Shown one piece after another: positions 1 to 12,300 of a stretch of DNA of 64,000 bases. The stretch is from Margaritifera margaritifera (lineage: Eukaryota; Mollusca; Bivalvia; Unionida; Margaritiferidae). A program made the translations under genes and the position numbers. Position 1 is the first letter of the stretch. The number at the start of each line of letters is the position of its first letter. The stretch spans positions 171,308 through 235,307 of the forward strand of contig JAQPZY010000557.1 in NCBI GenBank assembly GCA_029931535.1. Direction: 5' to 3'. The notes under the pieces are model-generated. The model was not told the DNA's origin. It saw nothing but the letters and a program-made list of their open reading frames with translations, and did no database searches.

Positions 1-1120
1 CCCTACTCTGTGCCTGCGTAAAGCAATCAAGTTAATTAAAAGTAAACTTTTCTACATTTTAAACCTGAAATCAAATAATGGTAAAAAGAGATAACCTATT
101 CTTTTCGAAAAAGACTCTCTCTAATTGTTGCTAAGGTTTAAAATGAGATAATGTCAGTACAAAGCAATCAAGTTAATCAGGAAGAACTGTAGCTCACAAT
201 TACATTATGGTAAAGAAGACAATGGAAAGACCGGAAAATGGATTATATCATACGCTAATTATTCTCCTTTCTTGACTCTCAGATCAATGACGAGATATGG
301 AGTACACACTATTGTGGAAATCGCAATCATATACCAGTGGAAAAAAATCAGATGTGTCGGGTGAAAGTTTATATTTAAATTGATTTTTTGTCGAAAAACT
401 AGATGTAAACATTATGACAGGGTAGTCTTTATGTTCACAATTTGATCCTTATAAATGGAGTGATTGGTATTAAAGCAAATGACGATCACTGTTTTTATTT
501 CTTTTTCGATGATGTTTAACGAGTACAGAAAAAAGAACAAATTAATATGTACTTCAGTCGACAGTAGGTACTTCAAATCTATAACTTTATGAACATGTAC
601 TTATCAGTTCTCAGAGGTTGAATTATCTCTCAATGCATACTCTGCGAGAACCATAATTGTTAACAATTACAGAGTAAAGTATTGCCAAAATAAACTAAAT
701 CTCGTTAGGTCCAATACGATTGCATTCAATTATTTGTACATCATCTTTGTTGGGGGTATAATGCACCAAAACCGGTACTAAACATCGTTACAAAATCGTT
801 AAATATTGATTGCTAAAGATTCGCATACACTTACATTTTCCAAGTAATATGTAAAGGTGTCCGAGCATAAATAAACATCAATTTACATAACGTATATAAC
901 ATTAAAGAAGTATTTGGGTAAAATAACTGTATTATCATTGGCATTGCTTGTGTTTCTTTTTCCAAAGGCAAATGCTCTAAATAAGCACGTTCGTTTCAGT
1001 TTGATTGCACAATATTGCCTTACATAATACAACTGAGTGTTAGCTATAAATCTGAAATATGTCGGTAATACCATTTTAATTTAGATACTGCTGTATAAGT
1101 TATATTTTGAAGATATGATA
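1..1120. other. Non-satellite AT-rich flank, no gene seen
   Basis: This stretch does not match the 926-bp satellite that fills most of the window. It is AT-rich and has stops in every frame; the longest open frame is a 63-codon minus-strand run at 883-1074 with no recognisable motif. A 17-base direct repeat (AAAGCAATCAAGTTAAT) occurs at 20-36 and 161-177. From about 1121 the sequence begins to resemble a degenerate satellite tail (TTTATTG, TACATTTT, ATCAACG), so the array edge lies near there. I assign no function. Confidence 0.6.
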
Positions 1121-4100
1121 CATTTTATTGGGAGTTTACATTTTTATCAACGCAGAACAGAATTTGCTGAGTATCACTAGTATGTGTATGTCTCCTGACG
1201 CCAATTTGCTAACAGTGATACATTGGTGAGTAGAATGCAACACTCTATCTCTCTTAACAACAACTTGATGACAGTATTGGAATTGGCCATGGAACATGAC
1301 ACATTATACCGGTTTGTATCATCGTGTTCAACAGAACACCCAATCATAACGATTATATCATTTGCATACTTCTCTCGAATTTACTTCAAAATGTAGGAAG
1401 TTCTACGTTATGCGCTCTAATGCGTCATTGGAAACAAGTTGATGCAAAGCGTGATGAATGTTTGTCTTTTCCCCACAGGTTCCTTACTTTAAGAATGTGG
1501 ATGTCAAAAGTGATATGGTCTTCTGACATATAATAATTGCATCATTGCCAACAAGTTGCTCTCAAAAGAAATAGTCTTACGATCTCCTGATAATTTCTAA
1601 GTGTTGCACATGTTGCACCTTCTGACACGAACTTGTTGGCAATAATGCAATTGTGAACAGCCCATAACACCTGTTTCCATCTTGCAACCTCGTGTAGGCA
1701 ATGTGGTATTCTTTATACTTGTTAACAACAGTTTGTACAGAATGATCCAATCAGAAACATTATAGGATACATTGTCATCTTCTCGAGAAAGTGCAATTGT
1801 GGCTATAGCCGAAAATTTTATGTATGTTTACATGACAGTATTCAGAATGATGCAATTGTGAATGTGCCAAAAGACTTCATCCCTCTTTAGCTCAAGGTAG
1901 TAAGATTTGTACAAAATGAGCACAACATAGGATCTTTTCGTTTTCAAATCATTATCTTGTCAATTCTGTCATTGTCAGTGTAAGAAAGCACTTTATCCTT
2001 TTCTGTACAGACGTGTTTCAAAAGAAGCAATTGTGACTTTCATGAAACACCTGATACATTTTGACATCATCGTGTTGACAGTCATGCAATTATGAGTATC
2101 ATTAGAATCTATATATATCCTGACGCCAATTTGCTGACAGTGATGTATTGGTGAGTAGAATGCAACACTCTATCTCTCTTAACAACAACTTGATGACAGT
2201 ATTCCAATTGGGCATGGACATGACACATTATTCCGGTTTGTATCATCGTGTTCAACAGAACACCCAATCATGATGATTATATCATTTGCATGCTTCTCAC
2301 GAATTTAAAGTCAAAATGTAGGGTGTGCTCTGGTATGCGCACTAATGCGTCATTGGAAACAAATTGATGCAAATCGTGATGAATTTTTGACTTTTCCCCA
2401 CAGGTTCGGTTCTTTAGGGGTATGGATGTGAAAAGAGATATGGTCTTATGACATAAAATAATTGGATCATTGATAACAAGTTGCTCTAAAAACAAATAGT
2501 CTGACGTTATCCTGATAATTTCTAAGCCTTGCACATGTTGCACCTTCTGACACGAACTTGTTGGCAATAACGCAATTGTGAGCAGATCATAACACCTGTT
2601 TCCATCTTGCAACCTTGTGTAGGTAATGTGGTTTTCTTTATACCTGTTTACAACAGTTTGTTCAGAATGATCCAATCAGAAATATTCTAGTTTACCTTGT
2701 CACCTTCTTGAGAAAGTGCAATTCTGGCTATAACCGAACACTTTATGTCTGTTTACATGACCGTATTCACAATGATGCAATTGTGAATGTTGCAAAAGAA
2801 TTCATTCCTCTTTAGCTCAAGGTAGTGAGAATTTTACAAACTGAGCACCATAGGGTCTTATCATTTTCAAATCTGTGTCTTCACAATTCTGTCATAATCA
2901 GTGTAAGAAAGCAGTTTATCCTTTCCTTTACGGTCGTTTTACCAACTAAGCAATTGTGACTCTAATGAAACACCTTGTTCATTTTGACATCAACGTTTTG
3001 ACAGTCATGCACATCTGAATATCACTAGAATGTGTATGTCTCCTGACGCCAATTTGCTAACAGTGATGTATTGGTGAGTAGAATGCAACACTCTATCTCT
3101 CTTAACAACAACTTGATGACACTATTCCAATTTGGCATGGAACATGACACGTTATACTGGTTTGTATCATCTTGTTCAACACAACACCTTATCATGACGA
3201 TTACATCATTTGCATATTTTTCAAGAATTTGAGGTCAAAATGAATGAACGTCTATGTTATGCGCACCAATTCGTCATAATAATCAAGTTGTTGCAAATTT
3301 TAAGGAATGTTTGTCTTTTCAAAACAGGTGACTTACTTTAAGGCTGTTGTTGTTAAAAGAGATATGTTCCTCTGACATAAAATAATTGCATCATTGCCAA
3401 CAAGTTGCTCTAAAAACAAATAGTGTCACGTTATCCTGATAATTTCTCAGCTTTGCACATGTTGCACCTACTGACACGAACTTGTTGGCAATAATGCAAT
3501 TGTGAGCAGATCACAACACCTGTTTCAATGTTGCAACCTCGTGAAGGTAATGTGGTATTCTTAATACCTGTTTACAACAGTTTGTACAGAATGATCCAAT
3601 CAGAAACATTTTATTATACCTTGTCAGCTTCTTGTAAAAATGCAATTGTGACTAAAACTTTACACTTTATGTCTGTTTACATGACCGTATTTACAATGAT
3701 GCAATTGTGAATGAATGTAGCAACAGTCTTCATCCCTCTTTAGCTCAAGGTAGTGAGAATTCTACAAAATAAATACACCATTGTATCTTATTCTTTTCAA
3801 ATCATTGTCTTGAGAATAATGCCATTGTATGTGTCTGAAAACATATCATCCTTTTCTGTACAGACGTGTTTCCAACGAAGCAATTGTGACTTTATTGAAA
3901 CACATTATACATTTTGACATCAACGTGTTGACAGTCATGCAATTCTGAATATAACTAGAATGTGTATGTCTCTTGACGCCAATTTGCTGACAGTGATGTA
4001 TTGGTGAGTAGAATGCAACACTCTATCTAACTTAACAACAACTTGATGACACTATCCCAATTTGGCATAGAACATGACACATTATACCGGTTTGTATCAT

Positions 4101-4514
4101 CTTGTTCAACATAACACCTTATCATGACGGTTACATCATTTGCATACTTTTCAAGAATTTGAGGTCAAAATGAATGAAGGGCTCAGTTATGCACACTAAT
4201 GCGTCATAATAATCAAGTTGATGCAAATATTAAGGAATGTTTGTCTTTTCTAAACAGGTGACTTACTTTAAGGCTGTTGATGTAAAAAGAGATATGTTCC
4301 TCTGACATAAAATAATTGCATCATTGCCAACAAGTTGCTCTAAAAACAAATAGTGTCACGTTATCCTGATAATTTCTAAGCTTTGCACATGTTGCACCTT
4401 CTGATACGAACTTGTTGGCAATAATGCAATTGTGAGCAGACCATAACACCTGTTTCCATGAAACAACCTCGTGTAGGTAATGTGGTATTCTTTATACCTG
4501 TTTGCAATAGTGTA
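1121..4514. repeat. Diverged 926-bp satellite, left flank
   Basis: Head-to-tail satellite monomers in plus orientation. Using the phase marker CACTAG (variants CATTAG, AACTAG), units start near 1175, 2100, 3023 and 3953, giving periods of 925, 923 and 930 bp. The copies differ from each other by many substitutions and show no dimer pattern. The last copy is cut after about 562 bp, where it joins the homogenised core at 4514/4515. The unit covering about 3500-4000 carries the variant subfamily marked by GACTAAAACTTTACAC and GAATGAATGTAGC, also seen near 39.9 and 61.7 kb. Short open frames here (60-132 codons) are chance. Confidence 0.9.
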
Positions 4515-6365
4515 CACTAGAATGTGTATTTCTCCTGACAAAAATTTGATGACAGTGATGTATTGGTGAGTAGAATGCAACACTCTCTCTCTTCACAACA
4601 ACTTGATGACAGTATTTCAGTTGCGTATGTAACATGACACATTATACCGTTTTGTATCATCTTGTTCAACACAACACCATATCATGACGATTTTATCATT
4701 TGCATTCTTTTCTAGAATTTGAGTCAACATGTAGGTACGTCTCTGTTATGCTCACTAAGGCGTCATTGTCAATATGTTGATTGAAATCGTGAGGAAAGTT
4801 TGTTTTTTCCCCACAGGTGCCTTACATTAAGGCTGTGGATGTGAAAAGAGATATGGTCTTCTGACTTAAAAAAATTGCATCATTGTCAGCAAGTTACTCT
4901 AAAAACAACTGGTGTCACGTTATCCTGATAATTTCTAAGCCTTGCACATGTTGTACCTTCTGACACGAACTTGTTGCCAATAATGCAATTGTGAGCAGAC
5001 CATAACACTTGTTTCCATGTTGTAATCTCGTGTAGGTAATGTGGTATTCTTCATACCTGTTTACAACGGTTTGTACAGAATGATCCAATCAGAAACATTC
5101 AATGATACCTTGTCAGCTTCTTGAGAAAGTGCAATTGTGTCTGTAACCGAACACTTTATGTCTGCTTACATGACCGTATTCACAATGCTGCAATTGTGAA
5201 TTTAGCAAAAATTCTTCATCCCTATTTAGCTCAAGGTAGTGAGAATGGTACAAAATAAGTACACCATAGGATATTATTATTTTCAAATCATTGTCTTGAC
5301 AATAATGTCACTGTCAGTGTTAGAAAGCACTTTATTCTGTTTTGTACGGACGTGTTTCCAACGAAGCAATTGTGACTTTATTGAAACTCCTTATACATTT
5401 TGTCATCAACGTGTTGACGGTCATTCAATTCTGAGTATCACTTGAATGTGTATGCCTCCTGAGGCGAATTTGCTGACAGTGATGTATTGGTGAGTATAAT
5501 GCAACACTCTGTCTCTCTTCACAACAATTTGATAAAAGTATTCCAGTTGGGTATGTAACAATACACATTATACCGGTTTCTATCATTTTCTTCAATACAA
5601 CACCATATCATGACGATTTCATCATTTGCATACTTTTCTAGAATTTGAGGTCAAAATGTAGGAAGGGCTCTGTTATGCGCACTAAGGCGTTATTAGAAAT
5701 AGGTTGGTGCAAATCGTGAGGAATGTTTGTCTTTTCCCCACATGTGCCTTACTTTAAGGCTGCGAATGTGAAAAGAGATATGTTCTTCTGACAAAAAAAA
5801 ATTGCATCAATGTCAACAAGTTGCTCGAAAAACAACTAGTGTCACGTTATCCTGATAATTTCTGAACCTTGCACATGCTGCACCTTCTGACACGAACTTG
5901 TTGGCAATAATGCAATTGTGAGCAGAATATAACACTTGTTACCATGTTGCCATCTCGTGTAGGTAATGTGGTATTCTTTATTCATGTTTGCAACAGTTTG
6001 TACAGAATGATCCAATCAGAAACATTCTATGATAACTTGTCATCTACTTGAAAAAGTGCAATTGTGTCTGTAACCGAACACCTTATGTCTGCTTACATGA
6101 CCGTATTCACAATGATGCAATTGTGAATGTAGCAACAATACTTCATATCTCTTTAGCTCAAGGTAGTGAGATTGGTACAAAATAAGTTCACCATAGGATA
6201 TTATTCTTTTCAAATCATTGTCTTGACAATAATGTCATTGACAGTGTTAGAAAGCACCTTATTCTTTTTTGTGCAGACGTTTTTCCAACGAAGGAATTGT
6301 GACTTTATTGAAACTCCTTATACGTTTTGACATCAACGTGTTGACGGTCATTCAATTCTGAGTAT
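4515..6365. repeat. Exemplar HOR dimer (A + B monomers)
   Basis: The first complete dimer, with A at 4515-5438 (924 bp) and B at 5439-6365 (927 bp). Both align end to end with the single monomers of the flanks, so the dimer arose by pairing two diverged monomers and amplifying the pair. Distinguishing positions include the TTCTCCTGACAAAAATTTG segment of A against GCCTCCTGAGGCGAATTTG of B. A has CCCACAGGTGCC where B has CCCACATGTGCC. A has CTGTGGATGTG where B has CTGCGAATGTG. Confidence 0.85.
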
Positions 6366-9300
6366 CACTAGAATGTGTATTTCTCCTGACAAAAATTTGA
6401 TGACAGTGATGTATTGGTGAGTAGAATGCAACACTCTCTCTCTCTTCACAACAACTTGATGACAGTATTTCAGTTGGGTATGTAACATGACACATTATAC
6501 CGTTTTGTATCATCTTGTTCAGCACAACACCATATCATGACGATTTTATCATTTGCATTCTTTTCTAGAATTTGAGTCAACATGTAGGTACGTCTCTGTT
6601 ATGCTCACTAAGGCGTCATTGTCAATATGTTGATTGAAATCGTGAGGAAAGTTTGTTTTTTCCCCACAGGTGCCTTACTTTAAGGCTGTGGATGTGAAAA
6701 GAGATATGGTCTTCTGACTTAAAAAAATTGCATCATTGTCAGCAAGTTACTCTAAAAACAACTGGTGTCACGTTATCCTGATAATTTCTAAGCCTTGCAC
6801 ATGTTGTACCTTCTGACACTAACTTGTTGCCAATAATGGAATTGTGAGCAGACCATAACACTTGTTTCCATGTTGTAATCTCGTGTAGGTAATGTGGTAT
6901 TCTTCATACCTGTTTACAACGGTTTGTACAGAATGATCCAATCAGAAACATTCAATGATACCTTGTCAGCTTCTTGAGAAAGTGCAATTGTGTCTGTAAC
7001 CGAACACTTTATGTCTGCTTACATGACCGTATTCACAATGCTGCAATTGTGAATTTAGCAAAAATTCTTCATCCCTATTTAGCTCAAGGTAGTGAGAATG
7101 GTACAAAATAAGTACACCATAGGATATTATTATTTTCAAATCATTGTCATGACAATAATGTCACTGTCAGTGTTAGAAAGCACTTTATTCTGTTTTGTAC
7201 AGACGTGTTTCCAACGAAGCAATTGTGACTTTATTGAAACTCTTTATACATTTTGACATCAACGTGTTGACGGTCATTCAATTCTGAGTATCACTTGAAT
7301 GTGTATGCCTCCTGAGGCGAATTTGCTGACAGTGATGTATTGGTGAGTATAATGCAACACTCTGTCTCTCTTCACAACAATTTGATAAAAGTATTCCAGT
7401 TGGGTATGTAACAATACACATTATACCGGTTTCTATCATTTTCTTCAATACAACACCATATCATGACGATTTCATCATTTGCATACTTTTCTAGAATTTG
7501 AGGTCAAAATGTAGGAAGGGCTCTGTTATGCGCACTAAGGCGTTATTAGAAATAGGTTGGTGCAAATCGTGAGGAATGTTTGTCTTTTCCCCACATGTGC
7601 CTTACTTTAAGGCTGCGAATGTGAAAAGAGATATGTTCTTCTGACAAAAAAAAAATTGCATCAATGTCAACAAGTTGCTCGAAAAACAACTAGTGTCACG
7701 TTATCCTGATAATTTCTGAACCTTGCACATGTTGCACCTTCTGACACGAACTTGTTGGCAATAATGCAATTGTGAGCAGAATATAACACTTGTTACCATG
7801 TTGCCATCTCGTGTAGGTAATGTGGTATTCTTTATTCATGTTTGCAACAGTTTGTACAGAATGATCCAATCAGAAACATTCTATGATACCTTGTCATCTA
7901 CTTGAAAAAGTGCAATTGTGTCTGTAACCGAACACTTTATGTCTGCTTACATGACCGTATTCACAATGATGCAATTGTGAATGTAGCAAAAATACTTCAT
8001 ATCTCTTTAGCTCAAGGTAGTGAGATTGGTACAAAATAAGTACACCATAGGATATTATTCTTTTCAAATCATTGTCTTGACAATAATGTCATTGTCAGTG
8101 TTAGAAAGCACCTTATTCTTTTTTGTGCAGACGTTTTTCCAACGAAGGAATTGTGACTTTATTGAAACTCCTTATACGTTTTGACATCAACGTGTTGACG
8201 GTCATTCAATTCTGAGTATCACTAGAATGTGTATTTCTCCTGACAAAAATTTGATGACAGTGATGTATTGGTGAGTAGAATGCAACACTCTCTCTCTCTT
8301 CACAACAACTTGATGACAGTGTTTCAGTTGGGTATGTAACATGACACATTATACCGTTTTGTATCATCTTGTTCAACACAACACCATATCATGACGATTT
8401 TATCATTTGCATTCTTTTCTAGAATTTGAGTCAACATGTAGGTACGTCTCTGTTATGCTCACTAAGGCGTCATTGTCAATATGTTGATTGAAATCGTGAG
8501 GAAAGTTTGTTTTTTCCCCACAGGTGCCTTACTTTAAGGCTGTGGATGTGAAAAGAGATATGGTCTTCTGACTTAAAAAAATTGCATCATTGTCAGCAAG
8601 TTACTCTAAAAACAACTGGTGTCACGTTATCCTGATAATTTCTAAGCCTTGCACATGTTGTACCTTCTGACACGAACTTGTTGGCAATAATGCAATTGTG
8701 AGCAGACCATAACACTTGTTTCCATGTTGTAATCTCGTGTAGGTAATGTGGTATTCTTCATACCTGTTTACAACGGTTTGTACAGAATGATCCAATCAGA
8801 AACATTCAATGATACCTTGTCAGCTTCTTGAGAAAGTGCAATTGTGTCTGTAACCGAACACTTTATGTCTGCTTACATGACCGTATTCACAATGCTGCAA
8901 TTGTGAATTTAGCAAAAATTCTTCATCCCTATTTAGCTCAAGGTAGTGAGAATGGTACAAAATAAGTACACCATAGGATATTATTATTTTCAAATCATTG
9001 TCTTGACAATAATGTCACTGTCAGTGTTAGAAAGCACTTTATTCTGTTTTGTACGGACGTGTTTCCAACGAAGCAATTGTGACTTTATTGAAACTCCTTA
9101 TACATTTTGACATCAACGTGTTGACGGTCATTCAATTCTGAGTATCACTTGAATGTGTATGCCTCCTGAGGCGAATTTGCTGACAGTGATGTATTGGTGA
9201 GTATAATGCAACACTTTGTCTCTCTTCACAACAATTTGATAAAAGTATTCCAGTTGGGTATGTAACAATACACATTATACCGGTTTCTATCATTTTCTTC

Positions 9301-12300
9301 AATACAACACCATATCATGACGATTTCATCATTTGCATACTTTTCTAGAATTTGAGGTCAAAATGTAGGAAGGGCTCTGTTATGCGCACTAAGGCGTTAT
9401 TAGAAATAGGTTGGTGCAAATCGTGAGGAATGTTTGTCTTTTCCCCACATGTGCCTTACTTTAAGGCTGCGAATGTGAAAAGAGATATGTTCTTCTGACA
9501 AAAAAAAATTGCATCAATGTCAACAAGTTGCTCGAAAAACAACTAGTGTCACGTTATCCTGATAATTTCTGAACCTTGCACATGTTGCACCTTCTGACAC
9601 GAACTTGTTGGCAATAATGCAATTGTGAGCAGAATATAACACTTGTTACCATGTTGCCATCTCGTGTAGGTAATGTGGTATTCTTTATTCATGTTTGCAA
9701 CAGTTTGTACAGAATGATCCAATCAGAAACATTCTATGATACCTTGTCATCTACTTGAAAAAGTGCAATTGTGTCTGTAACCGAACACTTTATGTCTGCT
9801 TACATGACCGTATTCACAATGATGCAATTGTGAATGTAGCAAAAATACTTCATATCTCTTTAGCTCAAGGTAGTGAGATTGGTACAAAATAAGTACACCA
9901 TAGGATATTATTCTTTTCAAATCATTGTCTTGACAATAATGTCATTGTCAGTGTTAGAAAGCACCTTATTCTTTTTTGTGCAGACGTTTTTCCAACGAAG
10001 GAATTGTGACTTTATTGAAACTCCTTATACGTTTTGACATCAACGTGTTGACGGTCATTCAATTCTGAGTATCACTAGAATGTGTATTTCTCCTGACAAA
10101 AATTTGATGACAGTGATGTATTGGTGAGTAGAATGCAACACTCTCTCTCTCTTCACAACAACTTGATGACAGTGTTTCAGTTGGGTATGTAACATGACAC
10201 ATTATACCGTTTTGTATCATCTTGTTCAACACAACACCATATCATGACGATTTTATCATTTGCATTCTTTTCTAGAATTTGAGTCAACATGTAGGTACGT
10301 CTCTGTTATGCTCACTAAGGCGTCATTGTCAATATGTTGATTGAAATCGTGAGGAAAGTTTGTTTTTTCCCCACAGGTGCCTTACTTTAAGGCTGTGGAT
10401 GTGAAAAGAGATATGGTCTTCTGACTTAAAAAAATTGCATCATTGTCAGCAAGTTACTCTAAAAACAACTGGTGTCACGTTATCCTGATAATTTCTAAGC
10501 CTTGCACATGTTGTACCTTCTGACACGAACTTGTTGGCAATAATGCAATTGTGAGCAGACCATAACACTTGTTTCCATGTTGTAATCTCGTGTAGGTAAT
10601 GTGGTATTCTTCATACCTGTTTACAACGGTTTGTACAGAATGATCCAATCAGAAACATTCAATGATACCTTGTCAGCTTCTTGAGAAAGTGCAATTGTGT
10701 CTGTAACCGAACACTTTATGTCTGCTTACATGACCGTATTCACAATGCTGCAATTGTGAATTTAGCAAAAATTCTTCATCCCTATTTAGCTCAAGGTAGT
10801 GAGAATGGTACAAAATAAGTACACCATAGGATATTATTATTTTCAAATCATTGTCTTGACAATAATGTCACTGTCAGTGTTAGAAAGCACTTTATTCTGT
10901 TTTGTACGGACGTGTTTCCAACGAAGCAATTGTGACTTTATTGAAACTCCTTATACATTTTGACATCAACGTGTTGACGGTCATTCAATTCTGAGTATCA
11001 CTTGAATGTGTATGCCTCCTGAGGCGAATTTGCTGACAGTGATGTATTGGTGAGTATAATGCAACACTCTGCCTCTCTTCACAACAATTTGATAAAAGTA
11101 TTCCAGTTGGGTATGTAACAATACACATTATACCGGTTTCTATCATTTTCTTCAATACAACACCATATCATGACGATTTCATCATTTGCATACTTTTCTA
11201 GAATTTGAGGTCAAAATGTAGGAAGGGCTCTGTTATGCGCACTAAGGCGTTATTAGAAATAGGTTGGTGCAAATCGTGAGGAATGTTTGTCTTTTCCCCA
11301 CATGTGCCTTACTTTAAGGCTGCGAATGTGAAAAGAGATATGTTCTTCTGACAAAAAAAAATTGCATCAATGTCAACAAGTTGCTCGAAAAACAACTAGT
11401 GTCACGTTATCCTGATAATTTCTGAACCTTGCACATGTTGCACCTTCTGACACGAACTTGTTGGCAATAATGCAATTGTGAGCAGAATATAACACTTGTT
11501 ACCATGTTGCCATCTCGTGTAGGTAATGTGGTATTCTTTATTCATGTTTGCAACAGTTTGTACAGAATGATCCAATCAGAAACATTCTATGATACCTTGT
11601 CATCTACTTGAAAAAGTGCAATTGTGTCTGTAACCGAACACTTTATGTCTGCTTACATGACCGTATTCACAATGATGCAATTGTGAATGTAGCAAAAATA
11701 CTTCATATCTCTTTAGCTCAAGGTAGTGAGATTGGTACAAAATAAGTACACCATAGGATATTATCCTTTTCAAATCATTGTCTTGACAATAATGTCATTG
11801 ACAGTGTTAGAAAGCACCTTATTCTTTTTTGTGCAGACGTTTTTCCAACGAAGGAATTGTGACTTTATTGAAACTCCTTATACGTTTTGACATCAACGTG
11901 TTGACGGTCATTCAATTCTGAGTATCACTAGAATGTGTATTTCTCCTGACAAAAATTTGATGACAGTGATGTATTGGTGAGTAGAATGCAACACTCTCTC
12001 TCTCTTCACAACAACTTGATGACAGTATTTCAGTTGGGTATGTAACATGACACATTATACCGTTTTGTATCATCTTGTTCAGCACAACACCATATCATGA
12101 CGATTTTATCATTTGCATTCTTTTCTAGAATTTGAGTCAACATGTAGGTACGTCTCTGTTATGCTCACTAAGGCGTCATTGTCAATATGTTGATTGAAAT
12201 CGTGAGGAAAGTTTGTTTTTTCCCCACAGGTGCCTTACTTTAAGGCTGTGGATGTGAAAAGAGATATGGTCTTCTGACTTAAAAAAATTGCATCATTGTC

